Origin: Lacunisphaera limnophila
GTDB taxonomy: Bacteria; Verrucomicrobiota; Verrucomicrobiia; Opitutales; Opitutaceae
Reading direction: 5' to 3'
NCBI RefSeq assembly: GCF_001746835.1
Contig: NZ_CP016094.1
Coordinates: 3,053,501-3,117,500 of the forward strand
DNA: 64,000 nucleotides
Shown here: positions 52,497 through 60,689 of the stretch, one piece after another
Position numbering within the stretch: the first letter of the stretch is position 1
Layout of the letters: each line of letters starts with the position of its first letter
Notes under the pieces: model-generated
The model's input: only the letters and a program-made list of their open reading frames with translations
Database searches by the model: none
Told to the model about the DNA's origin: nothing
Position numbers and translations under genes: made by a program

Positions 52497-53573
52497 ATCC
52501 TATTTCTGTTCCTGGTCCCGATCCTCGCGCTGGCCGCGCCCCGGCGCAAGGTCATCATTGATCAGGATGCCTTTGGGCCGGGCGGGCCGAACCTGCAACC
52601 GATCCTGATGGTGCTGCAGTCGCCCGACGTCGAGGTGCTGGGTATCACGGTTGAGAGCGGGGACGGCTGGCAGAAGGAGAACGTGGCCCATACGCTGCGC
52701 ATGCTCGAGCTCATCGGGCGGCCCGAGATTCCGGTGGTGCCGGGCGCGACCTTTCCGCTGGTGAATTCCGCCGAGGCGACGAAGCGCTGGGAGGCACGGC
52801 ACGGGAAACTTTTCTACAAGGGGGCCTGGACCGAGGAGTGGTCCAAGGAGGTGCTGGTGCGCCGGCCGGAGCCGCACGGGCCCGAGGTGGTGCCGCCGCT
52901 GATCGAGGGCGATCCCGCGCTCAAGCCGGCGGCGGAAACGGCGGCGGAATTCCTCGTGCGGCAGGTGCGCCGCTATCCCGGCGAGGTCTCGATCCTCGCG
53001 ATGGGGCCAATGACAAACCTCGCCCTGGCGAGCCGGCTCGATGACGGGTTTGCCGCGGGCGCGAAGGAACTCGTGTTTATGGGCGGGAGCTTCAACCCGC
53101 GGCCGGCCGACAATGCGTTCGCGCTCGAGTACGTCTACACCCCGCGTTTGGAATTCAATTTCCGCTGGGACCCCGAGGCCGCGAGCGCGGTGTTGCGGTC
53201 CCCCTGGCGGCGCATCGTGCAGGTGCCGGTCGATCCGTCGACGCGGACGCTGTTCCGGCCCGGGATGATTCAGGCCGTTGCCGCCGCCACCACGCCCGTG
53301 GCCCGTTATGTGGCCGCCCATGTGGAATCATTTCCCCTGTGGGACGAGATCGCGGCCGCGGTCTGGCTGGAACCTGCGCTCGCAACGCGACGCGAGCGTG
53401 TGGCCGTGGATGTCGACACGGCGGCGGATGGAGCGGGCTACGGTAACACGCTTAGCTGGGCGCCGGGCCGCGGTCCGGGCCTGGGCGAACCGGTCGTCGA
53501 GGTGGTGTTCGAGGTGGACGTGGCCGGGCTCGAGGCGCTGGTGGTGGAGCGGCTGACCCGCGCGGGTCCCTGA
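52488..53573 (+). CDS. Exported nucleoside-hydrolase-like protein with incomplete calcium site
   Basis: With the GTG at 52488 the 361-residue product begins with a signal peptide (AKILFLFLVPILALAAPR). The fold is that of nucleoside hydrolases: VEVLGITVESGDGWQKENVAHTLRMLELIG, VPVVPGATF, EVSILAMGPMTNLALA and ELVFMGGSFN. The canonical N-terminal Asp cluster (DTDPGIDDA) reads DQDAFGPGG, so the two adjacent Asp calcium ligands are missing. The enzyme may be inactive or use a different metal site. An in-frame GTG at 52479 is an alternative start. Both GTGs lie in the intergenic repeat. Confidence 0.75.
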   Translation: MAKILFLFLVPILALAAPRRKVIIDQDAFGPGGPNLQPILMVLQSPDVEVLGITVESGDGWQKENVAHTLRMLELIGRPEIPVVPGATFPLVNSAEATKRWEARHGKLFYKGAWTEEWSKEVLVRRPEPHGPEVVPPLIEGDPALKPAAETAAEFLVRQVRRYPGEVSILAMGPMTNLALASRLDDGFAAGAKELVFMGGSFNPRPADNAFALEYVYTPRLEFNFRWDPEAASAVLRSPWRRIVQVPVDPSTRTLFRPGMIQAVAAATTPVARYVAAHVESFPLWDEIAAAVWLEPALATRRERVAVDVDTAADGAGYGNTLSWAPGRGPGLGEPVVEVVFEVDVAGLEALVVERLTRAGP

Positions 53574-53578
53574 CCGGG

Positions 53579-54442
53579 CTACTTGGCCGCAGGGGCGGGC
53601 TCCGGCGCAGGCGTGGTTGCGGGTGGCGGTGCAGGCAGGGTGTCGGCCTCGCCGAGGAATATGAATTCACCCAAGGTCACGTTGCCCGAGAAGGCCTCGG
53701 TGGCGTTGATCGTCACGGGCTTGGTGGTTTCCCGGCCGAAGTTCATCGCGGCGGCGGCGACCAGCAGCGGCATGGCCCGGTCCATGGCGAGACCGGTGGC
53801 GGGGCAGCCGAAACGGGTTTCCCAGAGCAGGGTGGGATTCGGATTCTCCATCGCATCGAGCGTAAAGGAACGGACAGCCCCGAGGAAGAGGTCGCTCTCG
53901 GCGATGTCCCAAACCTTGCCGGCGACGCCGGTGCGGATCATGCCGCGCAGGAGGACGCGGGGATCGACGAAACCGCCATACTGGACCTGCTCCCACATGA
54001 GGTTGAGTTTGTCGCCGCCGAGGAAGCCGAGGGCGGGGCGGTCCTTGCCGCCCTCCATCATGCCCCAGCTGAAGACGAGGAGCTGTTCTGGCGGATGGGC
54101 GGCGTCGGCGACCAGGTAGCCCTGGGCGCGCATGGCTTCGATCATCCAGGTGAGGACGTCCTTGTTCTTGGGGATCGACTCACCGGCCCAGACGCGGGTG
54201 CCGTCGAAATGCGTGTAGCCGAAATAGACCAGCTTGTAGTACACCGGCTGGGTCGGCGTGGCGGGCGCATAGGCCCGGCCCGCCTCGGTCATGTCGGTGA
54301 CGCTGATGACATCGACGTCCTTGTGCAGGAATTTGCCAGCGGCCTTTTGGAACGCGGTCTGCGCGGCGGCCGGGCCGGCGAGCAGCAGGCCGAGGAGCAG
54401 CACGAGGCCGGTGGGGGCGGAAAGGACAGGTTGGAGATTCAT
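53579..54442 (-). CDS. Exported hypothetical protein
   Basis: The 287-residue product has a signal peptide (GLVLLLGLLLAGPAAAQ, cleaved after AAA or AQ). The mature part has KFLHKDVDVISVTDMTEAGRAY, VYYKLVYFGYTHFDGTRVWAGESIP and LLVFSWGMMEGGKDRPALGFLG. A Pro/Ala-rich tail follows (PAPPPATTPAPEPAPAAK). I do not recognise a family. It is tail-to-tail with the nucleoside-hydrolase-like gene (5-base gap) and so independent of it. ATG 54442 is chosen because it begins a clean signal peptide. It is probably periplasmic or outer-membrane associated. Confidence 0.7.
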   Translation of the reverse strand: MNLQPVLSAPTGLVLLLGLLLAGPAAAQTAFQKAAGKFLHKDVDVISVTDMTEAGRAYAPATPTQPVYYKLVYFGYTHFDGTRVWAGESIPKNKDVLTWMIEAMRAQGYLVADAAHPPEQLLVFSWGMMEGGKDRPALGFLGGDKLNLMWEQVQYGGFVDPRVLLRGMIRTGVAGKVWDIAESDLFLGAVRSFTLDAMENPNPTLLWETRFGCPATGLAMDRAMPLLVAAAAMNFGRETTKPVTINATEAFSGNVTLGEFIFLGEADTLPAPPPATTPAPEPAPAAK

Positions 54443-54540
54443 GGGGTAGGATGGCCCGGCAGACGCTACCCTGTTTAAACCGAGCGTATGGTCAACGGGG
54501 AGATGGCGAGGGCCGGGATCAGGCGCGGGCGACGACCGGC

Positions 54541-54690
54541 TCAGCCCTGGACCAGCGCGTAGACCAGCAGGCCGACGCCGCCCAGTACGATCAAGGCAAA
54601 GAGCACGCCGGTCGCGATGACCCGACGTTGGTTTTGCCGGTCCTGATCCATCCAAGGATTGTTGTTCCGGCGCTTTAACGGGGAACCCAT
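54541..54690 (-). CDS. Small single-helix membrane protein
   Basis: The 49-residue product begins MGSPLKRRNNNPWMDQDRQN and ends in one membrane helix (VIATGVLFALIVLGGVGLLVYALV). The Lys/Arg and Asn-rich N-terminus would stay in the cytoplasm. ATG 54690 is preferred over the longer frame from 54768. The next gene on the same strand (exported hypothetical) starts 98 bases downstream, so co-transcription is possible. The function is unknown. Confidence 0.55.
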   Translation of the reverse strand: MGSPLKRRNNNPWMDQDRQNQRRVIATGVLFALIVLGGVGLLVYALVQG

Positions 54691-54776
54691 GCCCTCAGCA
54701 GCACCAAGGAGCGCGCCTGCGTAAACCACCAAGTGTACCGGGCGGGCGTATTCACCAAGTTTGCACAATCAAAGAC

Positions 54777-54804
54777 AAAAAAAGCACACCGGGAAGGTGT
54801 GCTT
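54777..54804 (-). terminator. Rho-independent terminator of the pdhC gene
   Basis: On the minus strand a 9-bp stem (AAGCACACC with GGTGTGCTT, 5-base loop) is followed by a run of T residues. It lies 25 bases beyond the pdhC stop at 54829, so it ends the pyruvate dehydrogenase transcript. Confidence 0.85.
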
Positions 54805-54828
54805 GGAGCGAACCGAGCCGGGAAGGGC

Positions 54829-56174
54829 TCAGACCAGCAGCAGGGCCGGCTTCTCGAGCAGGTCCTTGAGGGCGCCGAGGAACTGCGCGCCGACGGCGCC
54901 GTCGAACACGCGGTGGTCGCAGCTCAGGGTCACCGTCAGCGTCTGGCCGGCGACAACCTGGCCGTTCTTCACGACCGGCTTGGCGACGGTGGTGCCGACG
55001 GCAAGGATGGCGGCGTTGGGCGGGTTGATGATGGCGGTGAACTTAGGGATGCCCATCATGCCGAGATTGGAGACGCAGAAGGTGCCGCCGGTGTAGTCGG
55101 CGGGCGCGAGCTTCTTGTCCTTGGCCTTCTTGCCGAGGGCCTTCACCTCGGTGCTGATCTGGAAGACGCTCTTGAGGTGCGCGTCGCGGACGACGGGGGT
55201 AATGAGGCCGTCCTCGAGGGCCACGGCAAAGGCGACGTGCGCGGCGCCGTGGTGGCGGATGTGGGTGCCTTCCCAGGAACAGTTGACGGTCGGCACGCGG
55301 CGGAGGGCCTCAGCACTGGCCTTGAGGATGAAATCGTTGACGGAGAGCTTCACGCCCTGGGACTCGAGGCCGGTGTTGAGCTGGGCGCGGACGGCCAGCA
55401 GCGGCTCGGCGTCGATCTCGATGTCGAGGTAGACGTACGGGATGGTGGTCGTGGACTCGACCATGCGCTTGGCGATGACGCCGCGCATGGTGGAAACGGG
55501 AGCGAGGCGTTCTTCCTGGATGGGGCCCTTGGCGGCGACGGCGCCGCCGGTGAACGGGGTGCCGGACCGCGGCGGGGTCGCCGCGGCTCCAGCCGAAGCA
55601 GCCGCGGATTTCAGGAGGGCGGGATTCGCGGCGGCGGCGAGGATATCGGCCTTGACGATGCGGCCGTGCGGGCCGGTGCCGGTGACGCGGGAGGCGTCGA
55701 CGCTTTGCTGGGCGGCGATTTTCCGGGCGAGGGGGGAGATGCGCAGGCGCTCATCGGACGCCGGCGCGCTCACGGCAACGGCCGGGGCCACGACGGGTAC
55801 CGGGGCTGGGGTCGCCGCCGGAGCGGGCACGGGAGCCGGAGCAGGCGCGGGGGCCGGGGCGGGCGCACTCGGGGGCGGGGTCGCCGCAGCAGCGGCGGCC
55901 TTCGGGCCGGGGCGGCGGGGGCGTCGACGACTTCGCCGGGCTTGCCGACGGCACAGAGGGGGGCGCCGACGGCGACCTGAGAGCCGGCGGGGCTGAAGAT
56001 CTTGAGGAGGGTGCCCGTGAAGAAGGTCTCAAGCTCCATCGTGGCCTTATCGGTCTCGACCTCGGCGAGCATGTCACCGGCCTTGACGGTATCGCCTTCT
56101 TTTTTGAGCCATTTGACCAGCGTGCCCACCGTCATGGTGTCGCTGAGTTTGGGCATATCGATGATGTCGGCCAT
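54829..56174 (-). pseudogene. pdhC: Dihydrolipoamide acetyltransferase (E2), one-base frameshift in linker
   Basis: The start at 56174 (MADIIDMPKLSDTMTVGTLV) opens a lipoyl domain with the lipoylated Lys in EVETDKATME near residue 43. That frame then runs into Arg/Pro-rich nonsense. The continuation, in another frame, is an Ala/Pro linker (PKAAAAATPPPSAPAPAP), then the E3-binding domain RISPLARKIAA with VTGTGPHGRIVKADIL, and the catalytic acetyltransferase core with DHRVFDGA near the C-terminus. The two frames differ by one base. The total length of 1346 is one short of a multiple of three. An extra G in the G-run at 55904-55906 would join them into 448 residues, normal for E2. Sequencing error is the simplest explanation, so the gene may be intact. 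Confidence 0.85.
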
Positions 56175-56182
56175 GGGAGGAA

Positions 56183-56324
56183 GTAGTAGTGAGCAGCGAG
56201 TAGCGGGTAGTGAGTAGCTCGCGGCGCGGGTTTTGAAGGGAATGACGTTGGCTAGATTGGGCGTGAGTCAGGGGTGGCTTTCGGAGCGTGATGCCCGCTA
56301 CTCGCTACCCACTACTCGCTACTT
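56183..56324. repeat. GTAGCGAGTAGC-family mirrored repeat, copy 2
   Basis: Left arm 56183-56218 (GTAGTAGTGAGCAGCGAG, then GTAGTGAGTAGC) and right arm 56297-56324 (GCTACTCGCTACCCACTAC, then TCGCTACTTC) are imperfect inverted repeats around a 78-base loop. The right arm contains the TAG stop codon of pdhB (56319-56321). Confidence 0.8.
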
Positions 56325-57296
56325 CAGCACGGCAAGGGCTGATTGGTAGATGCGGTCGACGGTGGGGAGCTGGAGCTTCTCGACCGGGGGCGAGTAAATG
56401 GCGGGGGAGTCCACAGAATTGACGCGGAGGACCGGGGCGTCGAGGTAGTCGAAGGCCTTTTCCTGGATGAGGCAGGCGACCATCGCGCCGACGGAGCAGA
56501 AGGGTTTGGATTCCTCGACGTAGAGGGCGCGGTTGGTCTTCCGCACGGAGGCGAGGATGGTCTCCTCGTCGAGCGGGCGGATGGAGCGCAGGTCGATGAC
56601 CTCGGCGTTGATGTTGTGCTTCTCCTTGAGGAGGTCGGCGGACTTGAGGGCCATCTGGATGGCGCGGCCGTGGCCGATGATGGAGATGTCCGTGCCCTCG
56701 CGCATGACCTTGGCGGACCCGAGCGGCACCAGGTGCTCGCCCTCGGGGACCTCGCCGGTCTCGCCGTAGAGGAGCGTGTTCTCGAGGAAGATGACAGGGT
56801 CGTTGTCGCGGATGGCGGACTTGAGCAGGCCCTTGGCGTCGGCGGCGGTGGAGGGGACGACGACCTTGATGCCGGGGTGATAGGCGGCGATGGACTCGGG
56901 CGTGTGCGAGTGGGTGGCGCCGACGTTGGTGCCGCCGTTGGCGGGGCCGCGGAGGACGATCGGGCAGTTGATGAGGCCGCCGGACATGTAGCGGACGTTG
57001 GCCGCGTTGTTGAAGATCTGGTCGAAGGCGACGGAGTAGAAGCTGAAGAACATCAGCTCCATGACCGGGCGGATGCCCAGCATCGAGGCGCCGAGGCCCA
57101 TGCCGATGAAGCCGGCCTCGGAGATCGGGGTGTCGACGATGCGTTTCGGGCCAAATTTGGCGAGGAGGCCCTCGGTGACCTTGTAGGCGCCGTTGAACTG
57201 GGCGACTTCCTCGCCCATGATGACGACGTTGGGGTCGCGTTCGAGTTCCTCGGCCATGGCGTGCCGGAGGGCTTCGCGGTAGGTGATGACGGGCAT
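56319..57296 (-). CDS. pdhB: Pyruvate dehydrogenase E1 beta subunit
   Basis: The 325-residue beta subunit pairs with PdhA to form the thiamine-dependent E1. It has RDPNVVIMGEEVAQFNGAYKV with the conserved Glu, and the K+-site/TPP region SEAGFIGMGLGASMLGIRPVMELMFF. RGPANGGTNVGATHSHTPESI, VVVPSTAADAKGLLKSAI and EVIDLRSIRPLDEE, the common transketolase C-terminal segment, follow. The length is normal for PdhB. The stop codon TAG is inside the mirrored repeat that fills the gap to pdhC. Confidence 0.95.
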   Translation of the reverse strand: MPVITYREALRHAMAEELERDPNVVIMGEEVAQFNGAYKVTEGLLAKFGPKRIVDTPISEAGFIGMGLGASMLGIRPVMELMFFSFYSVAFDQIFNNAANVRYMSGGLINCPIVLRGPANGGTNVGATHSHTPESIAAYHPGIKVVVPSTAADAKGLLKSAIRDNDPVIFLENTLLYGETGEVPEGEHLVPLGSAKVMREGTDISIIGHGRAIQMALKSADLLKEKHNINAEVIDLRSIRPLDEETILASVRKTNRALYVEESKPFCSVGAMVACLIQEKAFDYLDAPVLRVNSVDSPAIYSPPVEKLQLPTVDRIYQSALAVLK

Positions 57297-57345
57297 GGTG
57301 CTAAAATTTGAGATTTGAAATTAGAGATCTGGATCGCGCGGCGCC
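57297..57345. repeat. AAATTTGAGATTTGAAATT-type element between pdhA and pdhB
   Basis: The 49-base gap contains AAATTTGAGATTTGAAATT, a nearly palindromic AT-rich word repeat. This is the only strongly AT-rich stretch in the pdh operon. It has one arm only and resembles the other word-type intergenic elements. Confidence 0.5.
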
Positions 57346-57349
57346 CGGC

Positions 57350-58441
57350 TCAGTTGAAGAAGAGCGTGCCCTGGGATTTGCGGTCCGCGGGATTATCGGC
57401 CTCCCAATAGACGTCCTTCTGGAGGTCATCGACGGTCGGGTAGGGGCTGGCCTCGGCGAACTGGGCGGAGTTCTCGGCCTCGGCGCGGGCGGACTCGTCG
57501 ATCTTGGCGATGATCTCCTCGTTCAGGACCTTCTCGGCGAGGAGGGCGTTCTGGAAGACCATGAGCGGGTCCTTGGTGGACTTGTATTCCTCGATCTCCT
57601 TTTTGTCGCGGTAGGTGGTGTCGGGATCGGCGACAGAATGGCCGCGGTAGCGGTAGGTGCGGATCTCAAGGACGCTGGGGAGGGACTTCTCGTGGGCGAG
57701 CTTGAGCGCGGCGGCGACCTTGTCGCGGACCTCGAGGATGTCATGGCCGTTCTCGATGATGTCCCAGTTCATGCCGTAGCCCTCGGCGCGCTGGGCGAGG
57801 CTCGGGCCGGCGGAGGAGCGCTCCTGGGAGGTGCCCATGGAGTAACCGTTGTTCTCGACGATGAAGATGACGGGGAGGGACCAGAGGGCCGCCAAGTTGT
57901 AGGATTCGTGGACCGCGCCCTGGTTAACGGCGCCGTCGCCCATGAACGCCATGCAGGCGCCCTTGCGGCCCTGGTACTTGAGCGCGTAGGCGATGCCGGT
58001 GCCGAGCGGGATCTGGCCGCCGACGATGCCGTGGCCGCCCCAGAAGCGACGGGAAGGATCGAAGTAGTGCATCGAGCCGCCCTTGCCCTTGGAGCAACCG
58101 GTGTATTTGCCGTAGTTCTCGGCCATCATCTCATTCATGCCCATGCCGACCGCGAGGCCGTGGCCGTGATCGCGGTAGGCGGTGATGATATGGTCGTCGT
58201 TGCCCATGACGGACACGCAGCCGATGGCGACGGACTCCTGGCCGATATAAAGGTGGAGGAAGCCGCCGATCTTGCCCTGCTGGTAGCTGCGCAGACAGCG
58301 CTCCTCGAAGCGGCGGATGCGCACCATGTCGCGATAGAGCGCGATCAATTCGTCGTGGCCGAGCTTGGCGTTGATGTGCGCGGTGCGGGCGTTGTAGCCG
58401 GCGTCTTCGGCTTTTTTTGGGGAGGGCGATTTCTTGCTCAC
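57350..58441 (-). CDS. pdhA: Pyruvate dehydrogenase E1 alpha subunit
   Basis: The 363-residue alpha subunit carries the thiamine diphosphate site: GHGIVGGQIPLGTGIAYA and the GDG motif in MAFMGDGAVNQGAVHESYN, ending with VIFIVENNGYSMG. The phosphorylation-type loop YRYRGHSVADPDTTYRDKKE is also present. YRDMVRIRRFEERCLRSYQQGKIGGFLHLYIGQE is the family N-terminal core in pieces. It heads the order pdhA-pdhB-pdhC on the minus strand, which converts pyruvate to acetyl-CoA. E3 (lipoamide dehydrogenase) is not in the window. Confidence 0.96.
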   Translation of the reverse strand: MSKKSPSPKKAEDAGYNARTAHINAKLGHDELIALYRDMVRIRRFEERCLRSYQQGKIGGFLHLYIGQESVAIGCVSVMGNDDHIITAYRDHGHGLAVGMGMNEMMAENYGKYTGCSKGKGGSMHYFDPSRRFWGGHGIVGGQIPLGTGIAYALKYQGRKGACMAFMGDGAVNQGAVHESYNLAALWSLPVIFIVENNGYSMGTSQERSSAGPSLAQRAEGYGMNWDIIENGHDILEVRDKVAAALKLAHEKSLPSVLEIRTYRYRGHSVADPDTTYRDKKEIEEYKSTKDPLMVFQNALLAEKVLNEEIIAKIDESARAEAENSAQFAEASPYPTVDDLQKDVYWEADNPADRKSQGTLFFN

Positions 58442-58551
58442 AGGAAATAGTTCAAGTTTGAAGTAATATCGGGACGAATAAGCCGTTTCTTAGGGAAAGC
58501 TTTGGAATGACAAGCGAAAGTTTGGGTGGTGGCGGGATTTGCCCCACTTTG

Positions 58552-59055
58552 TCACTGGGCAGCCACAATCTGCTCAATCTTGATCTGAATGGGCGAAACG
58601 GAGCAATCCGCCCGCAAGGATACGAACCCGTCGCGATAACGGTCGAAAATGGGCCAAAGCGCGGCCTGGTCGGTCTCTGGAATGGCCAGTTTTTTGATGG
58701 CCTCGCGGGAATGGAAGGCGAACCGGCCCTCCTTGATATCGGGCGGGAGGGCCTCGATGGGGGTCTTGCAGCGAAAAAGGAACATCAGCCAGTGGGTGTC
58801 ACCTTGGTAGGCTTTTTCCGCGATCATCGCGAACAGGTGCATGGCGTCCTCGCGCACGACCAGGCCGGTTTCCTCCTCAGTTTCCCGGATCGCGCACTGC
58901 AGTGGCGACTCGCCGGTGGCCATTTCCAGTTTTCCGCCGATCGGGGTCCAGACGCCGAGATTGGGCTGTTTCGCGCGCAGCATGAGCAACTGCTCGCCGG
59001 CACGGTTTTCGATAAACACCAGGACGCTGATCTTGTAGGGCAGGGGAGAGGACAT
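58552..59055 (-). CDS. Nudix hydrolase
   Basis: The 167-residue product has a Nudix box GGKLEMATGESPLQCAIRETEEETGL near residues 43-68, described here in two parts: GGKLEMATGES and REtEEETGL with the catalytic EExxE-type Glu cluster. The stretch between GG and the first Glu has two more residues than the classical GX5EX7REUXEEXGU spacing. The enzyme would cleave a nucleoside diphosphate linked to another group; the substrate is unknown. It is transcribed divergently from the pilus operon, with 77 bases between the start codons. ATG 59055 is chosen over the in-frame start at 59100. Confidence 0.87.
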   Translation of the reverse strand: MSSPLPYKISVLVFIENRAGEQLLMLRAKQPNLGVWTPIGGKLEMATGESPLQCAIRETEEETGLVVREDAMHLFAMIAEKAYQGDTHWLMFLFRCKTPIEALPPDIKEGRFAFHSREAIKKLAIPETDQAALWPIFDRYRDGFVSLRADCSVSPIQIKIEQIVAAQ

Positions 59056-59132
59056 CGTTCGGCAAATGAGCGTGACCTTTGCGAAATCTCCGGCAAACAA
59101 ATCTTATCACGGGCCCCCATACTCCTTCGCAC

Positions 59133-60686
59133 GTGTTATCGAGCCCACTCACCATCATTGATTGCGGTGCCAGCCGCACGGCCCTCGCGATTTTCGGCCT
59201 GGTGGGCGGTCGTCTTCGGTTGGAAGAGTACGCGGTCGAACTCTTGCCGACGGCTGGCTCCGCGGATGACACCTGGCCGCGCCAGACCGCGGCGGCACTG
59301 CGGGCCTTGCGGGCGCGCGTGAACCTGGCCGGTCGCTTGGTACTGGTGTTGCCCCCGCATCTCACGCTCACCAAGCTCGTGCGCACGCCGCGCGTCAGTG
59401 CGGCGAAGCGGGACCAGATTGTCCGTTTCGAGGCAGCACAGGGCATCCCGGTCAATCTTGCGGAAGTGGCCTGGGACACGGCGCTCGTGCACGAGGGCCC
59501 CGACGGACTGGAATTGCTGCTGGCCGCCGTCAAACTCGACGCGGTCAACTTCCTGGTGGCCGCCGCGGACGAGGCTGGCTTCGACATTGCGGCGATCCTG
59601 CCGGCGGCATTGACGACGCTCGCCAGCTACCGGCTGGTCCGGCCGGGCAGCGGCTCGCCCGCGCTGGTGCTGAACCTCGGGGCGCGTTCCACCACCTTGC
59701 TACAGGTCGACGCGGCGCGTTTTGCGCCACGGACCCTGAGCCTCGGGGGCGGTAGCCTATCCGGCCGGCGGGCTGTCGGCGAAGCCGATGCGGTCACGCC
59801 GGACGACTTCGCCGCGCGGCTCGGACAGGAAGTCACGCGCTCGGTCATGCATTTTGCCCGACAAGGCGGGCTGGGGGCGCCGGAACACATCGTGCTGACC
59901 GGCGGCATGGCGCGCAGCACGGGTCTACCGGAGGCCATCGGCGCGCGGCTGAAACTGCCGGTGGAACGTCTCGATATCCTGGGGAGCGTGGAGGTGAGTC
60001 CTTCCGCGACCCGCGCCATGCAAGCACCTGAGGCCTGCGATCTCACGGATCTGGTCGGGGCCGCGGCGATCGAGTTATGTCCGCCGCATCCCACACTCAA
60101 CTTGCTGCCCGCGTCGCGGCGGCGGCGGGCCGGCCTGCGCCGCCGCCAGGCTTGGTTGGTGGCCGCCGTGGCGCTCGTGGCGGTTGCCGGGGTGCCGCCC
60201 ATCCTGCACGTGCACAATCTGGCCGCCACGACCCGGGCCAAAACCGCGGCGATCGAGGCGGCGGTTGCCCCGGCCCGCGAACGCGAGGCGCGCAACCGGG
60301 CCGCCCTTGGTCAGCTGGCCGCGCTGCAGCACGATGCCACCCGCCTGGAAAACATCCAGCAACGGCGTACGGGCTGGCTCGGCCTGCTGGCCGATTTTCA
60401 GCAACGGCTCGTGCAGGTGGAGGATGTCTGGTTTGAGCGACTCCAGACGATCCCGCCGGTGGGGGCCACTCCGTTGAAACTCGTGGTATCGGGCCGGATG
60501 CTCGACAAGACCAACCCCCTTGCCAAGGTCAGTCCCGAGACGCTGACCCGCGTCCGGGCGCTCCTCGCCGGGCTCGCCGACTCACCGTACATCACGGCGG
60601 TCGAAGGTGAGCGATTTGACAACAGCCAGCCCGGCATCCTGCGCTTTGATTTCGTCTTGGTGACTGATCCGGCACACCCGCTCTGA
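59133..60686 (+). CDS. pilM: PilM-like pilus protein fused to a PilN-like domain (Amuc_1101-like)
   Basis: The 517-residue protein has an actin-like PilM half: TIIDCGASRTALAIF at the start, VLNLGARSTTLLQVD near residue 177, and IVLTGGMARSTGLPEAIGARL near residue 250. A membrane helix (AWLVAAVALVAVAGVPPIL) near residues 337-355 leads to a coiled-coil and a PilN-like periplasmic domain (DVWFERLQTIPP...LKLVVSGRMLD). Normally PilM and PilN are separate. The GTG at 59133 is used; the more upstream TTG at 59079 is unlikely. It heads the four-gene pilus operon. Akkermansia Amuc_1101 is its likely counterpart, inferred from order and fold. Confidence 0.82.
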   Translation: MLSSPLTIIDCGASRTALAIFGLVGGRLRLEEYAVELLPTAGSADDTWPRQTAAALRALRARVNLAGRLVLVLPPHLTLTKLVRTPRVSAAKRDQIVRFEAAQGIPVNLAEVAWDTALVHEGPDGLELLLAAVKLDAVNFLVAAADEAGFDIAAILPAALTTLASYRLVRPGSGSPALVLNLGARSTTLLQVDAARFAPRTLSLGGGSLSGRRAVGEADAVTPDDFAARLGQEVTRSVMHFARQGGLGAPEHIVLTGGMARSTGLPEAIGARLKLPVERLDILGSVEVSPSATRAMQAPEACDLTDLVGAAAIELCPPHPTLNLLPASRRRRAGLRRRQAWLVAAVALVAVAGVPPILHVHNLAATTRAKTAAIEAAVAPAREREARNRAALGQLAALQHDATRLENIQQRRTGWLGLLADFQQRLVQVEDVWFERLQTIPPVGATPLKLVVSGRMLDKTNPLAKVSPETLTRVRALLAGLADSPYITAVEGERFDNSQPGILRFDFVLVTDPAHPL

Positions 60687-60689
60687 CCG

